This document shows, piece after piece, positions 9,083 to 20,789 of a stretch of DNA of 64,000 nt. This DNA is from Saccharina japonica (taxonomy: Eukaryota > Sar > Phaeophyceae > Laminariales > Laminariaceae), in assembly GCA_008828725.1 (NCBI GenBank), contig MEHQ01003762.1:1-64000 (forward strand), written 5' to 3'. The position numbers were made by a program, and so were the translations under genes. Each line of letters opens with the position of its first letter. Within the stretch, counting starts at the first letter, position 1. Below the pieces are notes generated by a model. It did no database searches and was not told the DNA's origin. It saw nothing but the letters and a program-made list of their open reading frames with translations.

Positions 9083-10335
9083 TGTCCCGTGTCCGATACC
9101 CGCGCCATACCGGCGTCGTCTAACGTTGACCACGCCCGAACAGCCGAGATCGATGCCACCGCCGCACCCGCACCCGCCACGACCAAGCACACCACCGACG
9201 TAAAGCGCGCCTATAAATACGTCGGTCTCAAGGACATTGCTCGCATCCCAATCCTTACTTTCCCCTCCTCGATCAACCCGTCGGAAGCCGCGCAACAGCT
9301 CGCTCGTTCGGCCAAGTCGTCCGAGTCCGATATTCTTGTGCGGTGCAATGAACACAGCTATGAGGGCATACGCTCCGCCGAGTGGGCCCCCGGCTGGGGG
9401 TACCCCCCCCCTTCAGAAACGTTTTGCACGGGCCATCACGCCTGACAAGCCTACGACCGCCTTCCTCACTACATTAATCGATTGTTTCTTTGGAAAGGTG
9501 TTGCTAGCCCACGAGGGCGGAGCCACGGGTCCGGAGGCGTCCACGTTCCTCCTGAGGCTGCTGAGCACCCACCTCGACCACGCATAACTTTGGCGTGTCT
9601 TACGCGACCCCCTTCTGTGATTTAAGCCGGGAATTTCGAGTGGTAGTTTCGGCAGCGACAAGCACTGAACATCGTTTGGCCCCTGGGGTGGAGGTGGTTT
9701 TGGGTTTTGGAGGTTGTTCGGATGGCGGTTAGTGATCAGTACCCCAGTTTGATGTCCACGCCGTACCCAGGCGTTTTGGCTACGATGACGAGGCCGTTCG
9801 GCACTTTGGACTCCATTTCGTTGGCTTTTCAGGCTCTTGGAAGTAGTAAGACACCAGGCATCAACGGCGAAAATAATTTTGTTTGCCTGCTTCTTCGCCG
9901 GGTTAGCGGTCATCCGCCCTGTCGGGCCCCGGCCCGCCAGTATTGGGCACGGTAAGGGTCGGACGCCTTCCCTCTCACCTTCGTGGCAGACGGGGTCGCG
10001 CAATGGTCCAATCATCATCAATGTCACCCAGTCCATCCCTGACTGCACAGACCCGTGGCTTGACACGTTTTCTAACTGCTGGTCCCTAGACGAACACCAA
10101 TATGCCGACGTTCACGCTTGACACGTCTTCCAACTGCTGGTCCCTATACGAACGCCAATATGCCGAAGTTCACGCGGTCTGCATGTCCATCCAGACCGAG
10201 GACCCTCCCCTTTGGAGCGGTTTGCTCTCGTCGACCGAACGCGCAGCCGCACTCCGCAAGAACCGAGGCCGCTGCCTAAACTGCCACGAAGACACACACT
10301 CATTCAAACAGCGTAGACACAACTTCATTAACTAG
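9083..10335 (+). pseudogene. chromovirus gag, distal remnant with zinc knuckle
   Basis: After the copia TSD the gag remnant resumes with VSDTRAIPASSNVDHARTAE and then DIARIPILTFPSSINPSEAA, from about 9059 to 9440. Frames are broken through 10100, and a final piece ends with RGRCLNCHEDTHSFKQ near 10265-10315. That is a CCHC knuckle (C-x2-C-x4-H) whose last Cys is lost. A stop follows at 10333. The fragments still line up in gag order. Confidence 0.7.
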
Positions 10336-11797
10336 AGCGGCATTTTGACTGATGGTCTCGGACAGCTCGGCGATGATGGTGCGGCGTACCGACGTTGGCA
10401 AGCACGCATAATACGATACCGCCGCGAGAAAAAATCATCGCGCTCAAACAGACAAAGCAACCAAAAAACGAAACTAGCGTCGCTCTGGTCACTCGCGTGG
10501 GCAGCACCAAGGCCAAGGTCAGCAGAACGAACAAAGCGACGGCTACAACACACACGCGGCAACAGGTTACCGAAGACCGGTTCTGGTAACCACGGCGACG
10601 TTCCGCCCTCGCCCGCTTCTTCCGCTGCTGACGCCGCCGCTGGGATCCGCTATGGTACCTCCCATAACCCTGGCGGAAACCCGAAAGGACGCCAGCCAGG
10701 CACCTTCCGCGCTGGCAACTGACAGGTCGACGGCGGTACGTCTCCTCCCGCGCGTCCGCCGCCAGCATTGCTGGGAGAAAAACTATTGAGTTCACAAGAT
10801 GCTCGTGCTCCAGGCTCGCCCAGTGCCCAGCGCCGGTCTGCCTCGACCGCCGCTCCGCCTGCTGGCCTAGCGCCCAGCACGTCGTCCCGTATAACACGTC
10901 CCGTATAACACGTCCCGTATAACAGGTCGACGCAACGACACAACCACACTAGCTTCTGCGGCGAGCCCAAAGGCTCCTCCGCAGCCTGTTACAAGTTATC
11001 AAGGCGGCAAGTTCGCGACGGGAGCCTGCGCCTCGAGCGCTGCCCCCCTCCGCCTCGGCAAGAGAGCCTGCGCGCCGCGCGCCGCTCTCCCGAGCCACAC
11101 CCCGCGCAGCACCAAGAGTGCTACGTCTGCGCGTTGCTCATTTCCGTGAGGGTGTCCCCCTCCTTCACCTCCCGACCATGCGGTGACGGTCGGTTTGAGG
11201 TGCGGGAAGGCCGACCCCGAAACCCCGAGCTCTCGGTTGAAACTCGACTCGGTGTTTCCTCGTGATAACAGAACCCGCTCCACCCTTTTTCCTGTCAAAG
11301 AGGAGCCGACAATACTTGCTGCCTCGTCCCCGTTCCCCGGCATATCTACACGGAGGAAGCCCTCTCCGGTGGGCACGTTGCCACCCGCCCGAGCCCCGTT
11401 TTCGAAGTCGTCTACTGGGTCTGCATGCACTCTTTCGTCTTCTCGCATGCTACCCCGAGTGCGTCGCACTCCTTCGGTTGCAGTGGAGCAGGACAAATCT
11501 GGCACTGGGCGATGAGCCAGTGGTGACTCCACGGCCTCTGGCCAAGCCAACCGGACAGCATACCCGTTACATTGGAAAGAATCCCCCTGCCCCCCTTGGC
11601 CCAAAATAACCTTCTGACCATTCTTCGCCTACGGACGATGGTGGCACCGAGACAGTACACGTGGGATCAGACTCCTGTCGTGCACCAGTGGACCAGTGTT
11701 CTCGGAGAAGTACACGGCCGCTTCCCACGCCGCAACTGCGGTCACCGGCGGCTCGGCACAGCCGATATTTGACCTTACTCTCGAGTATTCAACGGAG
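10336..11797 (+). pseudogene. gag-pol linker of the chromovirus (decayed)
   Basis: The first part continues gag: LGQLGDDGAAYRRWQARIIR near 10360-10420, followed by a basic Lys/Arg/Asn stretch. The rest is Pro/Ala/Ser-rich in several frames, with frequent shifts and stops to about 11690. No domain is recognised here. An aspartic-protease DTG/DSG site, expected in this interval or just after it, is not visible. Confidence 0.45.
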
Positions 11798-12200
11798 CGG
11801 GCGGTCCTGTTCTGGCAGCCACCCTCCTGCTTGTCACAGCAGTGGTACCCATCGTCATTTGTCGTTGACGATGTCTCGTATTCCTGCGCAGAGCAGTATG
11901 TGACGGCTGAAAAAGATCGCCTGTTCCACGACCACGGCGCAGTGGAGCGGTTTATGTCCTCGCCAGACCCACGCGAGCACAAACGCATCGGTCGAGGCGT
12001 ACTTCGACTGCGCTATGTGAGACCGCGTTCGGGAAGACGCCATCCTTGCTGGCATTTTGGCCAAGTTCTAACAGAACCCGGCCATGAAGCAGCACCTTTT
12101 TAACACTGGCACCAAACTGTTGGCTGAAGCCAGGCCTTTTGGCTCCGTGTGGGGCATCGGTCTCCGGACGGACGACTGCGAGGCCCAAAACCCGGCCTCG
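11798..12200 (+). pseudogene. NADAR (YbiA/DUF1768-like) domain inside the chromovirus
   Basis: The first part reads RAVLFWQPPS, then WYPSSFVVDDVSYSCAEQYV and AEKDRLFHDH. This is the NADAR signature (aromatic strand, Y-x-S-x-E-Q, then a K..F helix), followed by SSPDPREHKRIGRGV. One frame away from about 12003 it goes on with EAYFDCAM, a stop, REDAILAGILAKF, a stop, QNPAMKQHLFNTGTKLLAEA and VWGIGLRTDD..AQNPAS. So the whole fold is present, with one frameshift and two nonsense changes. NADAR proteins are N-glycosidases acting on riboflavin intermediates (YbiA) or ADP-ribosylated guanine. The role in a retroelement is unknown. It lies between gag and the protease/RT part on the same strand. Confidence 0.83.
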
Positions 12201-12224
12201 CAGTTTAGGCCTGTGTGGTTCCCC

Positions 12225-12345
12225 TCTCGATGTTGCAGCACGCAGCGCTGCTGGGCCGCGACATCTGGATGTGTTTGAATAGGCACTCCTACCGCTCTCT
12301 GCCACCTAGGGCGTCGGATCATCCAGATCACCGAGTCTTTGGCGA
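12225..12345 (+). pseudogene. chromovirus protease C-terminal remnant
   Basis: ALLGRDIWMCLNRHSYRSLP occurs near 12245-12305. LLGRD-x-W(M) is the conserved C-terminal helix/loop of retroviral-type aspartic proteases preceding RT. The catalytic part is not seen upstream, where the NADAR remnant ends about 25-45 bp earlier, so the protease is partly deleted. The interval 12346-12690 continues in broken frames. Confidence 0.5.
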
Positions 12346-12689
12346 ACTGGGCTGGAGTTAGCTCACCACGCCTGGACAGGCGTGCCGGTACTCCATCGAC
12401 CCCGTCGCTTCAGGTGAAGCTTTTCACCTACGCTGCGAGGGTGCCGCGGGCGTCACCCTGTCCGACGAAGCGCAGCTACGTTCAGTCAACTTGGTACGCG
12501 GCAATGGCTCCCCGGCGCTCACCGGGCACTACCTGATCGACATGGTGCCCCAGCCCGACTCGCTTCGCCCTCCATTAAGGAGCACTTCGTCGGAGTCGCC
12601 AACGCCCCGCTTATAAGCGTCCCTTTGGGCGCTTTGAAGCACGATCACCGAGCCCCCGACCCGTTCCCCGTAAACTACCTGCGGCGTTC

Positions 12690-13760
12690 ATGGCCTCTGT
12701 CGTTACGAGTTCACCCCTCGCAGCGACAACCACGACCTCGCCCCCGCCTGCCTTGCTTGAGCGCGTAACCCCAGACCAGCGCTCTTCGTTCCTGCGCGTC
12801 TGCGCGCGTCTGCGGCTGCATCTGCGAGCGGTGGCGTTTGACCTTCACGGTTCAGACTGGACCCCCGCAGCCATCGAGAAGCTGGGGGGTGTTATTTGCG
12901 AATTTCCTGACGTTTTCTCCAAGCCTAAGACGGATTTTGGTTCTTGTTCCTTGATGCCTTTCGTGATTTCGGTCCCGGAAGGTAGTGCACCTGTCGCGTA
13001 CCGGCCACACCGCATAAACCCCATCATGGCCAAGGAAGTTGAAGCCACCCTAAACCAGCACCTTGCAGCAGGTCTGATCCAGCACTTGACTTCTCCAATA
13101 TTCGAGCCCTCTGGTGGTCATCCCGAAAAAGTCCGGAGGTGTTCGGGTCACCGTGAACTACAAGAAAATCAAGCAGATCAGCAGCCTCAGCCAGCTGCCT
13201 TGGGGAAAGGCCGCGTGTTTTCCCCGTTCGATTTGGTTTCTTCGCCCCACCAGATTACCTTGTACAAGGAAACCGCTCCTCTCACGGCCTTTTGCACTCC
13301 CACAGGCCCCTATGAGTGGCTCGTCATTCCCCAAGGCATCAGCGCTTCGACTGGCTGGTTCGTCAAAGTGATCAACGAAGTTATCAAGGGCTTGGAACAG
13401 GTGGCGGCCTACCTCGACGATGTGATCGTTTCCGACCCTGATCCGGTGGCCTACGTCAAGACGAGACGTGATCTCTTCGAGCGGCTGCGCAAACATAACC
13501 TCAAGTTCTCTCCCCTCGAAGGCCCGCCTGGGCGACACGGATGCCTCTTTTCTGGGCCACTCCATTTCGCCCGCGGGTGTGCGCCTAAACGTGGAAAAAC
13601 TTGTCAGCTTTGACGAAAATGCCCATGCCCCAGAATATCAAGCAGGTCCGCGCCCTGATGGGCGGAATAGGGTACTATCGCAACTTTCTGCGTGAACTGT
13701 CAACGCGAACCCGCCCGATCACCGTCCTTCTTCGAAAGGGGGCAAGGTTTGTCTTCACGC
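12690..13760 (+). pseudogene. chromovirus reverse transcriptase
   Basis: Pieces in RT order: CEFPDVFSKPKTDFG near 12897; YRPHRINPIMAKEVEATLNQ near 13000; VIPKKSGGVRVTVNYKKIKQ one frame over at 13117; FSPFDLVSSPHQITLYKETA at 13219; GPYEWLVIPQGISAS; and the active site AAYLDDVIVSDPDPVAY with YLDD at 13410. After 13530 the thumb/connection region continues in another frame (MPQNIKQVRALMGGIGYYRN near 13622). At least three frameshifts are visible. Active-site residues are retained. Confidence 0.85.
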
Positions 13761-14065
13761 CGCCGATGGAGGTCATCGTGAGCGAGAATCACGCCGAACT
13801 CGCCGCTTCCCGCATTTTGGTCTTCCCCGACTGGGAGGCCGTAGCCGATGGCTCCCGCCCCTTGCACGTGTACTGCGACGCCTGCATCGACGGTTTTGGT
13901 GCCGCCCTCGAGCAGGAACAACTGGACGGCTCGGTGCGACCCATTGCCTACGTCAGTCGAGGTACGCTTGTTTCCGAGAGGCACTGGACACCGCTGGACT
14001 TGGAAGCTGGCAGCATAGTCCGGCTGCGTCCGCCCCTTCGCCGCCTGGAAACCAGGCGCCTCTGA
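13761..14065 (+). pseudogene. chromovirus RNase H
   Basis: The region contains PLHVYCDACIDGFGAALEQE, then RPIAYVSRGTLVSERHWTPL and DLEAGSIV. This is the Ty3-type RNase H pattern (D at the first strand, E in LDLEAGS). The frame ends at a stop at 14063. The stretch 14066-14540 holds only broken Pro/Ser/Ala-rich frames. Confidence 0.75.
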
Positions 14066-14539
14066 CTGTTTTGCCGCTCTCGAGCCGCATCTTCACCCGG
14101 ACGCGCCGAAGAACAGCCGCTGTCTCTGACAGTGCGCCGCCTGCTGTTGATTGTGATTCCGGGCCCGGCGGGGGCCCTCGACCATCCTCCCGGCGTGCTG
14201 TCACCCCGCCGAGACTCCCTCGACCACAACCGCCTCTGACCTTCGTTATGGCCCCTGCTCCTGCCGCCTCGCCTGTCCCGACGGTACCCATCCCGTCCGA
14301 ACGCGACGGCGCCGAGCCTATGGGGACTCCTCTTTCAAAACTTCCGACGCCGACTGGCGTACCGTCCGTCACAGCGACCGACTTGGACGCCCTTGGCGCA
14401 GCTGCCGAACTGCAGTTCGTTGATTCCGCAGCGCGCTACTCGCACGCCGACTAGGTGCGGGAGCAACAGGCCGACACCACGTGCAATGCTGACGTACGAT
14501 ACACATTATTGGCCGACCTGAGGCGTTGCCTGCCGAAAT

Positions 14540-15310
14540 TTGGCCGTGTTTTCGCCCACACCAGCGCCCCGTCCTTCTCGGACATTCAGGAGCTGGCTGG
14601 CAAAGAAAGAACAACTACACACCACCGACGACGGCATCACCTTGCTCGTCCGACGGCCATCTCCTCCCTTAAGGCCTGATTCATCGCGCTCGGTGAGCGG
14701 CACGGCTTGTTTATTGAAAGGCGAACCTCTTCGCGTTTGCGTATCGCTGCCCAGGCGCCTCTGGGTCATGCAGGCTTGGCATTCCACAGCGTCCGGCCAC
14801 CTGGGGACCGCGCGCACCTTGCGCATTCTCGAACGTTTCTACTGGTGGATCGGTATGAGCATCTGCACCAGGTGGTGGCTACGCCACTGCTTAAAGTGCT
14901 AGCTTGTAAAACCTCGTGGCTGACGGTCCGGTGGCTCGTCATATCGATGCCCCTGCCGGAAGTCAGCATCGCTGTCAGCGTCGATCACTTTGGCCCTCTT
15001 CCGGCCACGCCCCGACGCAACACCTGCCTTATTGCTCTCCACTGATCGTTTCAGTCGCCGCGCCGACATGTTTGCAGTCACCGCAGCCGAGTTCAGCTGA
15101 GGGCACGGCTAACATTATCATCAACCGGTATATCCCCCTCTGGGGGTGCCCGCGCAGCACACTCTCGGACAACGGCCTCCAGGTGTGCGGGGTTCGAATA
15201 ATCGCCACCACCTCCAACCACCCAAGCCGCAACGGTGAGGTGGAACGCGTCAACCACACGATGACCCAGATGCTGGCGATGGTCGTCAACGAACCTCATG
15301 AAAAATAACA
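14540..15310 (+). pseudogene. chromovirus integrase (zinc domain and catalytic core)
   Basis: The HHCC zinc domain is at 14776-14902 (WHSTASGHLGTARTLRILER..WWIG..CLKC). The core follows in a second frame with VSVDHFGPLPATPRRN near 14976. A third frame has RYIPLWGCPRSTLSDNG near 15127 and SNHPSRNGEVERVNHTM near 15217. These supply the D, D and E of the catalytic triad. Two frameshifts separate them. Confidence 0.82.
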
Positions 15311-16480
15311 ATTGGGACGAACAGCTCCCTCACGTCGAATTTGCGTACAACAATGCGGTCAGCGCCGCCACGGGTTTGGATCCCAACGAGGTCCACATGG
15401 GGCGGCCCCCTCGCGTTCCTCTCGCGATTCACGGGCGCGCTGGGGTCGCCGGCCAACATATTTTGGCCCGCGACCACCTCGCCTACTGCGACTTGGCGAC
15501 GGACCGCCAGCAGCGCGCGTATGATATCGTTCGCGGACACGACGCGCTCACAGTTGCTCGCGTGAACCCCCGCAACTCCGCCCTCTCCGACGCACTGCAC
15601 CTGGTTCCCAAATTCATCGTTGGCGGCTGGGCGTGGGTGTGCTATGGGGTAGCCACCATCCGTCAGGGCGCGAAGACTGACACGGACGCCAAGGGCTTCA
15701 AGACCAAACTATGGCTCCACTGGACGGGCCCCTATAAAGCCCTCGCAGTTGACCGCTGTTCCTCCGCGGACACCTCGGACAGACCCCCTCTCGGTGCTAA
15801 GCTCCTGTATTTGGATCGGCCTTCCGACATGCCCGGTGCTGATGCTCGCCGGCGCGTGTTGGTACAACGCTGCAAGCCCTGTGCCAACCCTCACGACCGT
15901 GGCGAGATGCCGAACTATTTTCCAGCGGGGCTGACGCAATACGTGCTCAACAACTTCTCCACGAAATTCCCCCCGTACCACGGCACTCAAGACGACGTTT
16001 CAACTCCTCTTCAACGACTCGAAGTGGAGAAAATCACCAGACACCATTCGGTTCGGGGCCGAGGTGGGGTCATCGCGGTGATGTACGATACGAACTGGGG
16101 GAGACTCTCGGCGGCCGTCCTCGGAACGGAAATTGGACCTTCAGCTCTCTCGCCGCGAAAGTTTGCGCTACTGGGCCAGCACCTCGACTCAGCACCGCCA
16201 AACCAACCGCTTGTGCCGCCGGATACGAATTGGCGCGGCACCGCGGGAGCTTTCTCGGAGTAATGGCGAGCGTTTCCTCTCTCCCGGCTATGGCTGTGCA
16301 CCGCACGCCGATTGGTTTCGCCGATACAGCAACACATTGCTTCCCAACGGGGCCCCCTTCTGGTACAAGGGCGACGACGGTCTGTGGTTGCTTGGGGAAA
16401 TTGAGCGCAACTACAACGACAAACGGGGTATATATATATCGCTCGATGTTTGGATAACCCGGGATCGATCAAGCCTCTTT
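15298..16480 (+). pseudogene. chromovirus integrase C-terminus and chromodomain
   Basis: Continuous frame from 15298 to a stop at 16261: LPHVEFAYNNAVSAATGLDP and EVHMGRPPRVPLA belong to the post-catalytic integrase. It ends with VEKITRHHSVRGRGGVIAVM and YDTNW, the start of a chromodomain. The second half of the chromodomain is in another frame from 16133 (MDLQLSRRESLRYWASTSTQ), followed by a conserved tail (PFWYKGDDGLWLLGEI) to about 16420. Chromodomains direct integration to heterochromatin in chromoviruses. One frameshift breaks it here. Confidence 0.78.
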
Positions 16481-16607
16481 TTTTCTCCGGCACGCTACAC
16501 GACTACAACGGGAGCTATACCAGGTTCTTGGTGTCTTCAAGTACACAACTTCACGTTACGCTGGTCATTTGTCATTTCACCAGTCGTCCATTTTCCCATT
16601 TTAGTAT

Positions 16608-16692
16608 AATCATCATCATCATCACTACCATCACCATAATTATCATTATCATCACTACCATCATCATCATCATCATCATCATCATCATTAGC
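16608..16692. repeat. (ATC)n microsatellite
   Basis: ATCATCATC runs interrupted by ACTACC and CATAATT units form a trinucleotide microsatellite just beyond the chromovirus tail. Confidence 0.9.
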
Positions 16693-17729
16693 CGTCTTTC
16701 ACTCACCAACAGCAATAACAACACCGCCTGCGTCGTACGGAATGAACTCTCGTCATTCCCTCGTCCGGTCGCCCGCTTTCTCGCAACTCCAGCAAGGACC
16801 CAGTTTCAACTTATCACAAAAAACAGTCACATTGACACTCTTGCGCGTCTGCGTCGCCAGCTACTGGGGGCCGCATTATTATTAGCTCCCCTCCCCCGCC
16901 TAGCCGGGACTCCCGACGCCCGAAGTCCACTGCTACTCCACCACCGAACCCCCCCTACGCCCCCCGCCCCCCCCTCCCCGACCCCTACTGCCGCCTCCAT
17001 ATACCCCCGATTTTCCCTCGCAACATTTTCCCGACTTAAAAAAATGCACAAAAAATCGAGACCCATCAACCGACTCCAGAGAAGCCTGTATGAAAAACTT
17101 TCTCCAACCATAGTTGCGCTCATAAATAACTGTAGACCGCTACTCGTTGCAAAAATAATATATAAACCGCGACAGCCTCGACGCCCCCGCCCCCGACTCC
17201 TCTCTCTCTCTGCTCCCGCCCCCCTTCACACTCACCAATGTGGATGACCCAGGTCCTAGTGCACGGCGCAGCCCTCCAGCCATCAGAGCAACCAATCAAA
17301 TACAAGAAGCCTCCTCTCGGACCCCCCTCCCCCGTCCCCTCTCCCCCCTGTCCCCCCTGTGCGCACGGCGCTAACGACTTACACCCTCCGTAGTACTACT
17401 GCAGTAGACGTCACATGATACACACGGGGGGCACGTCCCACCTTTTTGTTCAATATCGCCTCCCCCCTCCCTAACCCTTCAAGGGCAAAACGCCTTCTTA
17501 TTACGTAACTCCCCTGTACCGTTCCAACACCAGCCACAGGCTACACAAGGACTCGAGTCCGATTTTTTTTCCTCCGTGTCTCGGGGTGGAACGTTGGCTC
17601 CGAGCAGGGTCTGGCTACTTCCCTCCCTCCCTCCCTCCCGCCGGTTCCGCTTCAAAATTCCGTCGCTTGCCTTGCGTAAAAAAAAAACAAAAAAAGAAGC
17701 TCTACTGCTGTAGGTCGCGGTTTCCTGTG
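16693..17729. other. intergenic, 3' flank of the giant gene; no gene seen
   Basis: C-rich, AT-poor low-complexity sequence with long proline/serine-type frames on the plus strand but no recognisable domain. An A-run at 17679-17698 is a T-run on the gene strand, 30-50 bp after the stop of the giant gene. No canonical AATAAA is obvious there. Confidence 0.5.
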
Positions 17730-17870
17730 TTATTTTGGTGAAGGTGGTGTCTTTTTTCCCTGGGGGGTTTTAACCCCGCCTTTGGCCCCTTTTGCATTCA
17801 AAGCTCTCGGTTTTACTGGCTTTGGGGTCCCCGCTCGGCAGAGGGGACACGCCCACGCGCCCGTTGGGTC
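17730..17870 (-). CDS. giant gene exon 27 (last): PHD finger 3 end, basic tail and stop
   Basis: 141 bases including TAA at 17732-17730. It encodes DPTGAWACPLCRAGTPKPVK (last C-x2-C after the W), then PRALNAKGAKGGVKTPQGKK and TPPSPK. Acceptor CCTTCAG, phase 0. The Lys/Pro-rich tail is the C-terminus. Confidence 0.93.
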   Translation of the reverse strand, partial: DPTGAWACPLCRAGTPKPVKPRALNAKGAKGGVKTPQGKKTPPSPK

Positions 17871-18770
17871 CTGAAGGTCAGGGCAGTAGGAATGGTGATG
17901 GTGGCAGTAGTAGTGGTGGCAGTAGTTGTACAAGAAGTGCAGTAGTTGTACAAGAAGTAGCAGCAGTAGGACCAGAAGAAGTAGCAGTAGCGTCAGACAG
18001 CAGTGTAGCAGGAGGAGTAGCAGAAGAAGTAGCAGGAAATAAAGCGGCAGCAAGGGCAGCCAGCACAAGAGCCGGATATGGCGCGCGGGCGAGAGAGAGA
18101 AAGGGCAAAGAAAGGCAGGCCGAGGTGAGCGACGCACGGGTAAGGAGAAGATCTGTTAAGTGGTGCGCGAGTCATTGACAGCGGGTGACGAGAGTTGGTA
18201 TGGCAGTGCCAGGCGAAATCGAAAACACAAATACACCAAAATAAACAAAACAAAAAAAACACAAAATAACGGGGTGTTAGTCGACCAAATGAACGTGAGT
18301 TATGTTCTCCCAATAGAGCGAACACATATAATACATATTTCCTTGAATATTCACGACAACGAGTACCCCCCCCCCCCCCCCGTGCCAAAAGCACCTCCCC
18401 TACCCCCTTTCCCCCGCAGGCAGGCAAGACCCCCTGCTCCGTCTCGAAAGGGATACGTGATCAATGGTCAAATGACCAAGGCAACCAACAAAAAAGTACC
18501 CCCCCCTCTCCCCCCCACGCAATAACGAATTGCTGGCCATGCGTAAACCCGAAATAAAACCCATTAACCTCCCCCCTCTGCCCAATCCTGCGATCATTCC
18601 ACTCCGACTTAAGATATCAAATAGTCGGGGGAAACAAGGCGGTATTTGCCGTGCAAGCCCTTCAAATCAAAGAATGATAAGAAAAACACAACAAAGACGC
18701 AACCCCGCCGATCCATGACACGGGGCGGTGAACAACCGCACCCTTTGTTCACCTACTACTGCTACTACTG

Positions 18771-18804
<34 letters not shown>

Positions 18805-20743
18805 CACTACTGCTACTACTACTAATAACAACAACTGCAGCACTACAGGACACCTGCTGCGCATGTACGTATAACTTCTGGCATTTTCATCTATTCGTCT
18901 CGTTTCTTCTTTTTCCAAGCGCTAAAAACCCAGCTCCAAGAAATGATTGTCCATTTTATTGTTTTTGGTCACCTTGGTCATGCCGAGGCAGGGCTGCATG
19001 TGGTATGAAGCGGGGCAGTAGTCGCAGCAGATCAGAGCACCTCCTTCGGTGCACGTTGAGCAGGTGTCCTGGAGGCGACACCAAAACCAGAAAGCGTTTC
19101 GAGAAAGAGGGAAAAGAGGGGGGGGGGGAGACAAACAAAAACAAAACTTGAAATCTATATTCGGGCAGAGCTTGGAGGTAAAAGTCGAAACAAGATAAAA
19201 CACAAAACTTGAAACACTGGCACCGGTTTTTGCGCAAACAACCAACCGCATACCAGTATTAAAACACGTTCAGGCCGTTTTCCTATGCGTTTCAGATTTT
19301 GAGCTTCAGATTTTGACCAAGATCGCATTTTCAGCTGTGAATTTTGCAAATCGAAACATTCTTCCCATGCGACAAAAAAAAAGGACTTATTTTGCGTGCA
19401 GAGACTCGAGCAAACACGTCAATACCAACTGTTGGTTGCCATTTGGCGTCGCGAAGAGACGCGCCGAGTGCGCTGCACTGGGCGTAGTACCCAAGCGTCC
19501 GAACCCACGTTGGCTGCGTCTCTCTGGTATGGCGGCGAAGAGACGTGCCGGGTGCGCTCGAGTCAACCTGCCTTGGTATTTCGTATTTTGACACAACGAA
19601 GCAATCGACCCCAGCACGCTGACTGGCTGACTGCTGCTGCTGCTGCTGTAGTCTACGAGTACGTATCGACGGAGAGGCGCGCGCCGAGTTCGCTTCTTCT
19701 CGTCTGTACGCCCCGAGCTCGCGCCAGCCGATTGTAGTCTGGCGGCGGAGAGACGCGCCGACCGCCGACTACGCGCCGAGAGCGAAGCAACGTTGCCGCG
19801 TTGCCGTGGCACCATCCAACCCCTTGATCGTTATGTTGTCGCTTGCTTGCGTGGACAGCATGTTGAATTTACAGACCATGCCGTATTTCGATTTGAAAAT
19901 TTGATGGCCCAAGTCGTCGGATTTTGGGCCAAAATCTGACACGAAGCCAAAATCTGACACGAATTAGGCCGTCGGATTCTCAAATAGAAAAAAAAAAGGC
20001 GGGTCAGTTTTGAGATCGAAAAATACAGATCTGTAAGCTCGAAATCGAACCGCATAGGAAACGGCCTCATACATATATCTCTCTCCCAAACTCTCAATTT
20101 TACAATATTCCAAAAAAAAAAAAAAAAAAGGCCCGTTTTATTATTTTTTGCCAAAATTTAAAAAAAAAACTATTAATAGATGTGTATCATTTCTCCCACC
20201 TTTCACTTTTTTTTCTATCAATATCTCCCAAATCATTCTCTTTTTGTTCTCCCCAATTTTTCAATCTAAAAGGTACTATTACGGGTACTAGACCATAGTA
20301 AACACTAGTAAACAGGACCGAATATTGTTTGTAAAAAGGGGGAAATATATAGGTTTTTGTCTATAACGTAGGTCCTATTTACTATGGTCCCCCGTAAAAG
20401 GCATATATTTGCAAATAGTTTCTCCCACCCACCTCATGGAAACCCTTGAAGAGGCGTGCACCCTTAGGGGGCCCCGAGGAGGGGGTACTTTTTGGGCGTC
20501 CCCTCTTTTTCCCGGAGGGCGGGGGCGGGGCGTCGACATTGGTGCCCCCCCTAGAGGATCCCTCGTACAGGATCGCGGAGTCGAGGGCGTACGCACGGAA
20601 TGCCACCGACTGGACGGTAACGATTCTCATGGCAACAGAGGGAGAAGCCCAGCCCTTGTTCCACCACTTCGCCAACCACTCCTTCCTTATCCCGGCTTCC
20701 ATCATCAACAACGCCTTTTTTTCACCAAGGACGCAAATGAGCG

Positions 20744-20789
<46 letters not shown>

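Larger units (their letters stand above)
2640..16500 (+). mobile_element. decayed Ty3/gypsy chromovirus, interrupted by a copia element
   Basis: Plus-strand remnants appear in the order gag (2772-3384 and 9083-10335), NADAR domain (11798-12200), protease tail, reverse transcriptase with YLDDV, RNase H, integrase (HHCC and DDE core) and chromodomain. Frames are broken by many frameshifts and several stops, so the element is dead. A 5,693-bp copia element sits inside gag; removing it and one TSD copy rejoins gag sequence. Both LTRs and the outer limits are unresolved. The integrase-distal chromodomain places it among chromoviruses. Confidence 0.85.

Noticed and set aside
16450-17247. 265-codon plus-strand frame after the chromovirus
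   Set aside because: Ile-, Pro- and Leu-runs from the (ATC)n microsatellite and C-rich DNA; no domain and no continuation.
18667-18918. Poly-Val minus-strand frame suggesting a membrane helix
   Set aside because: It is the (TAC)n/(GTA)n microsatellite in intron 26.
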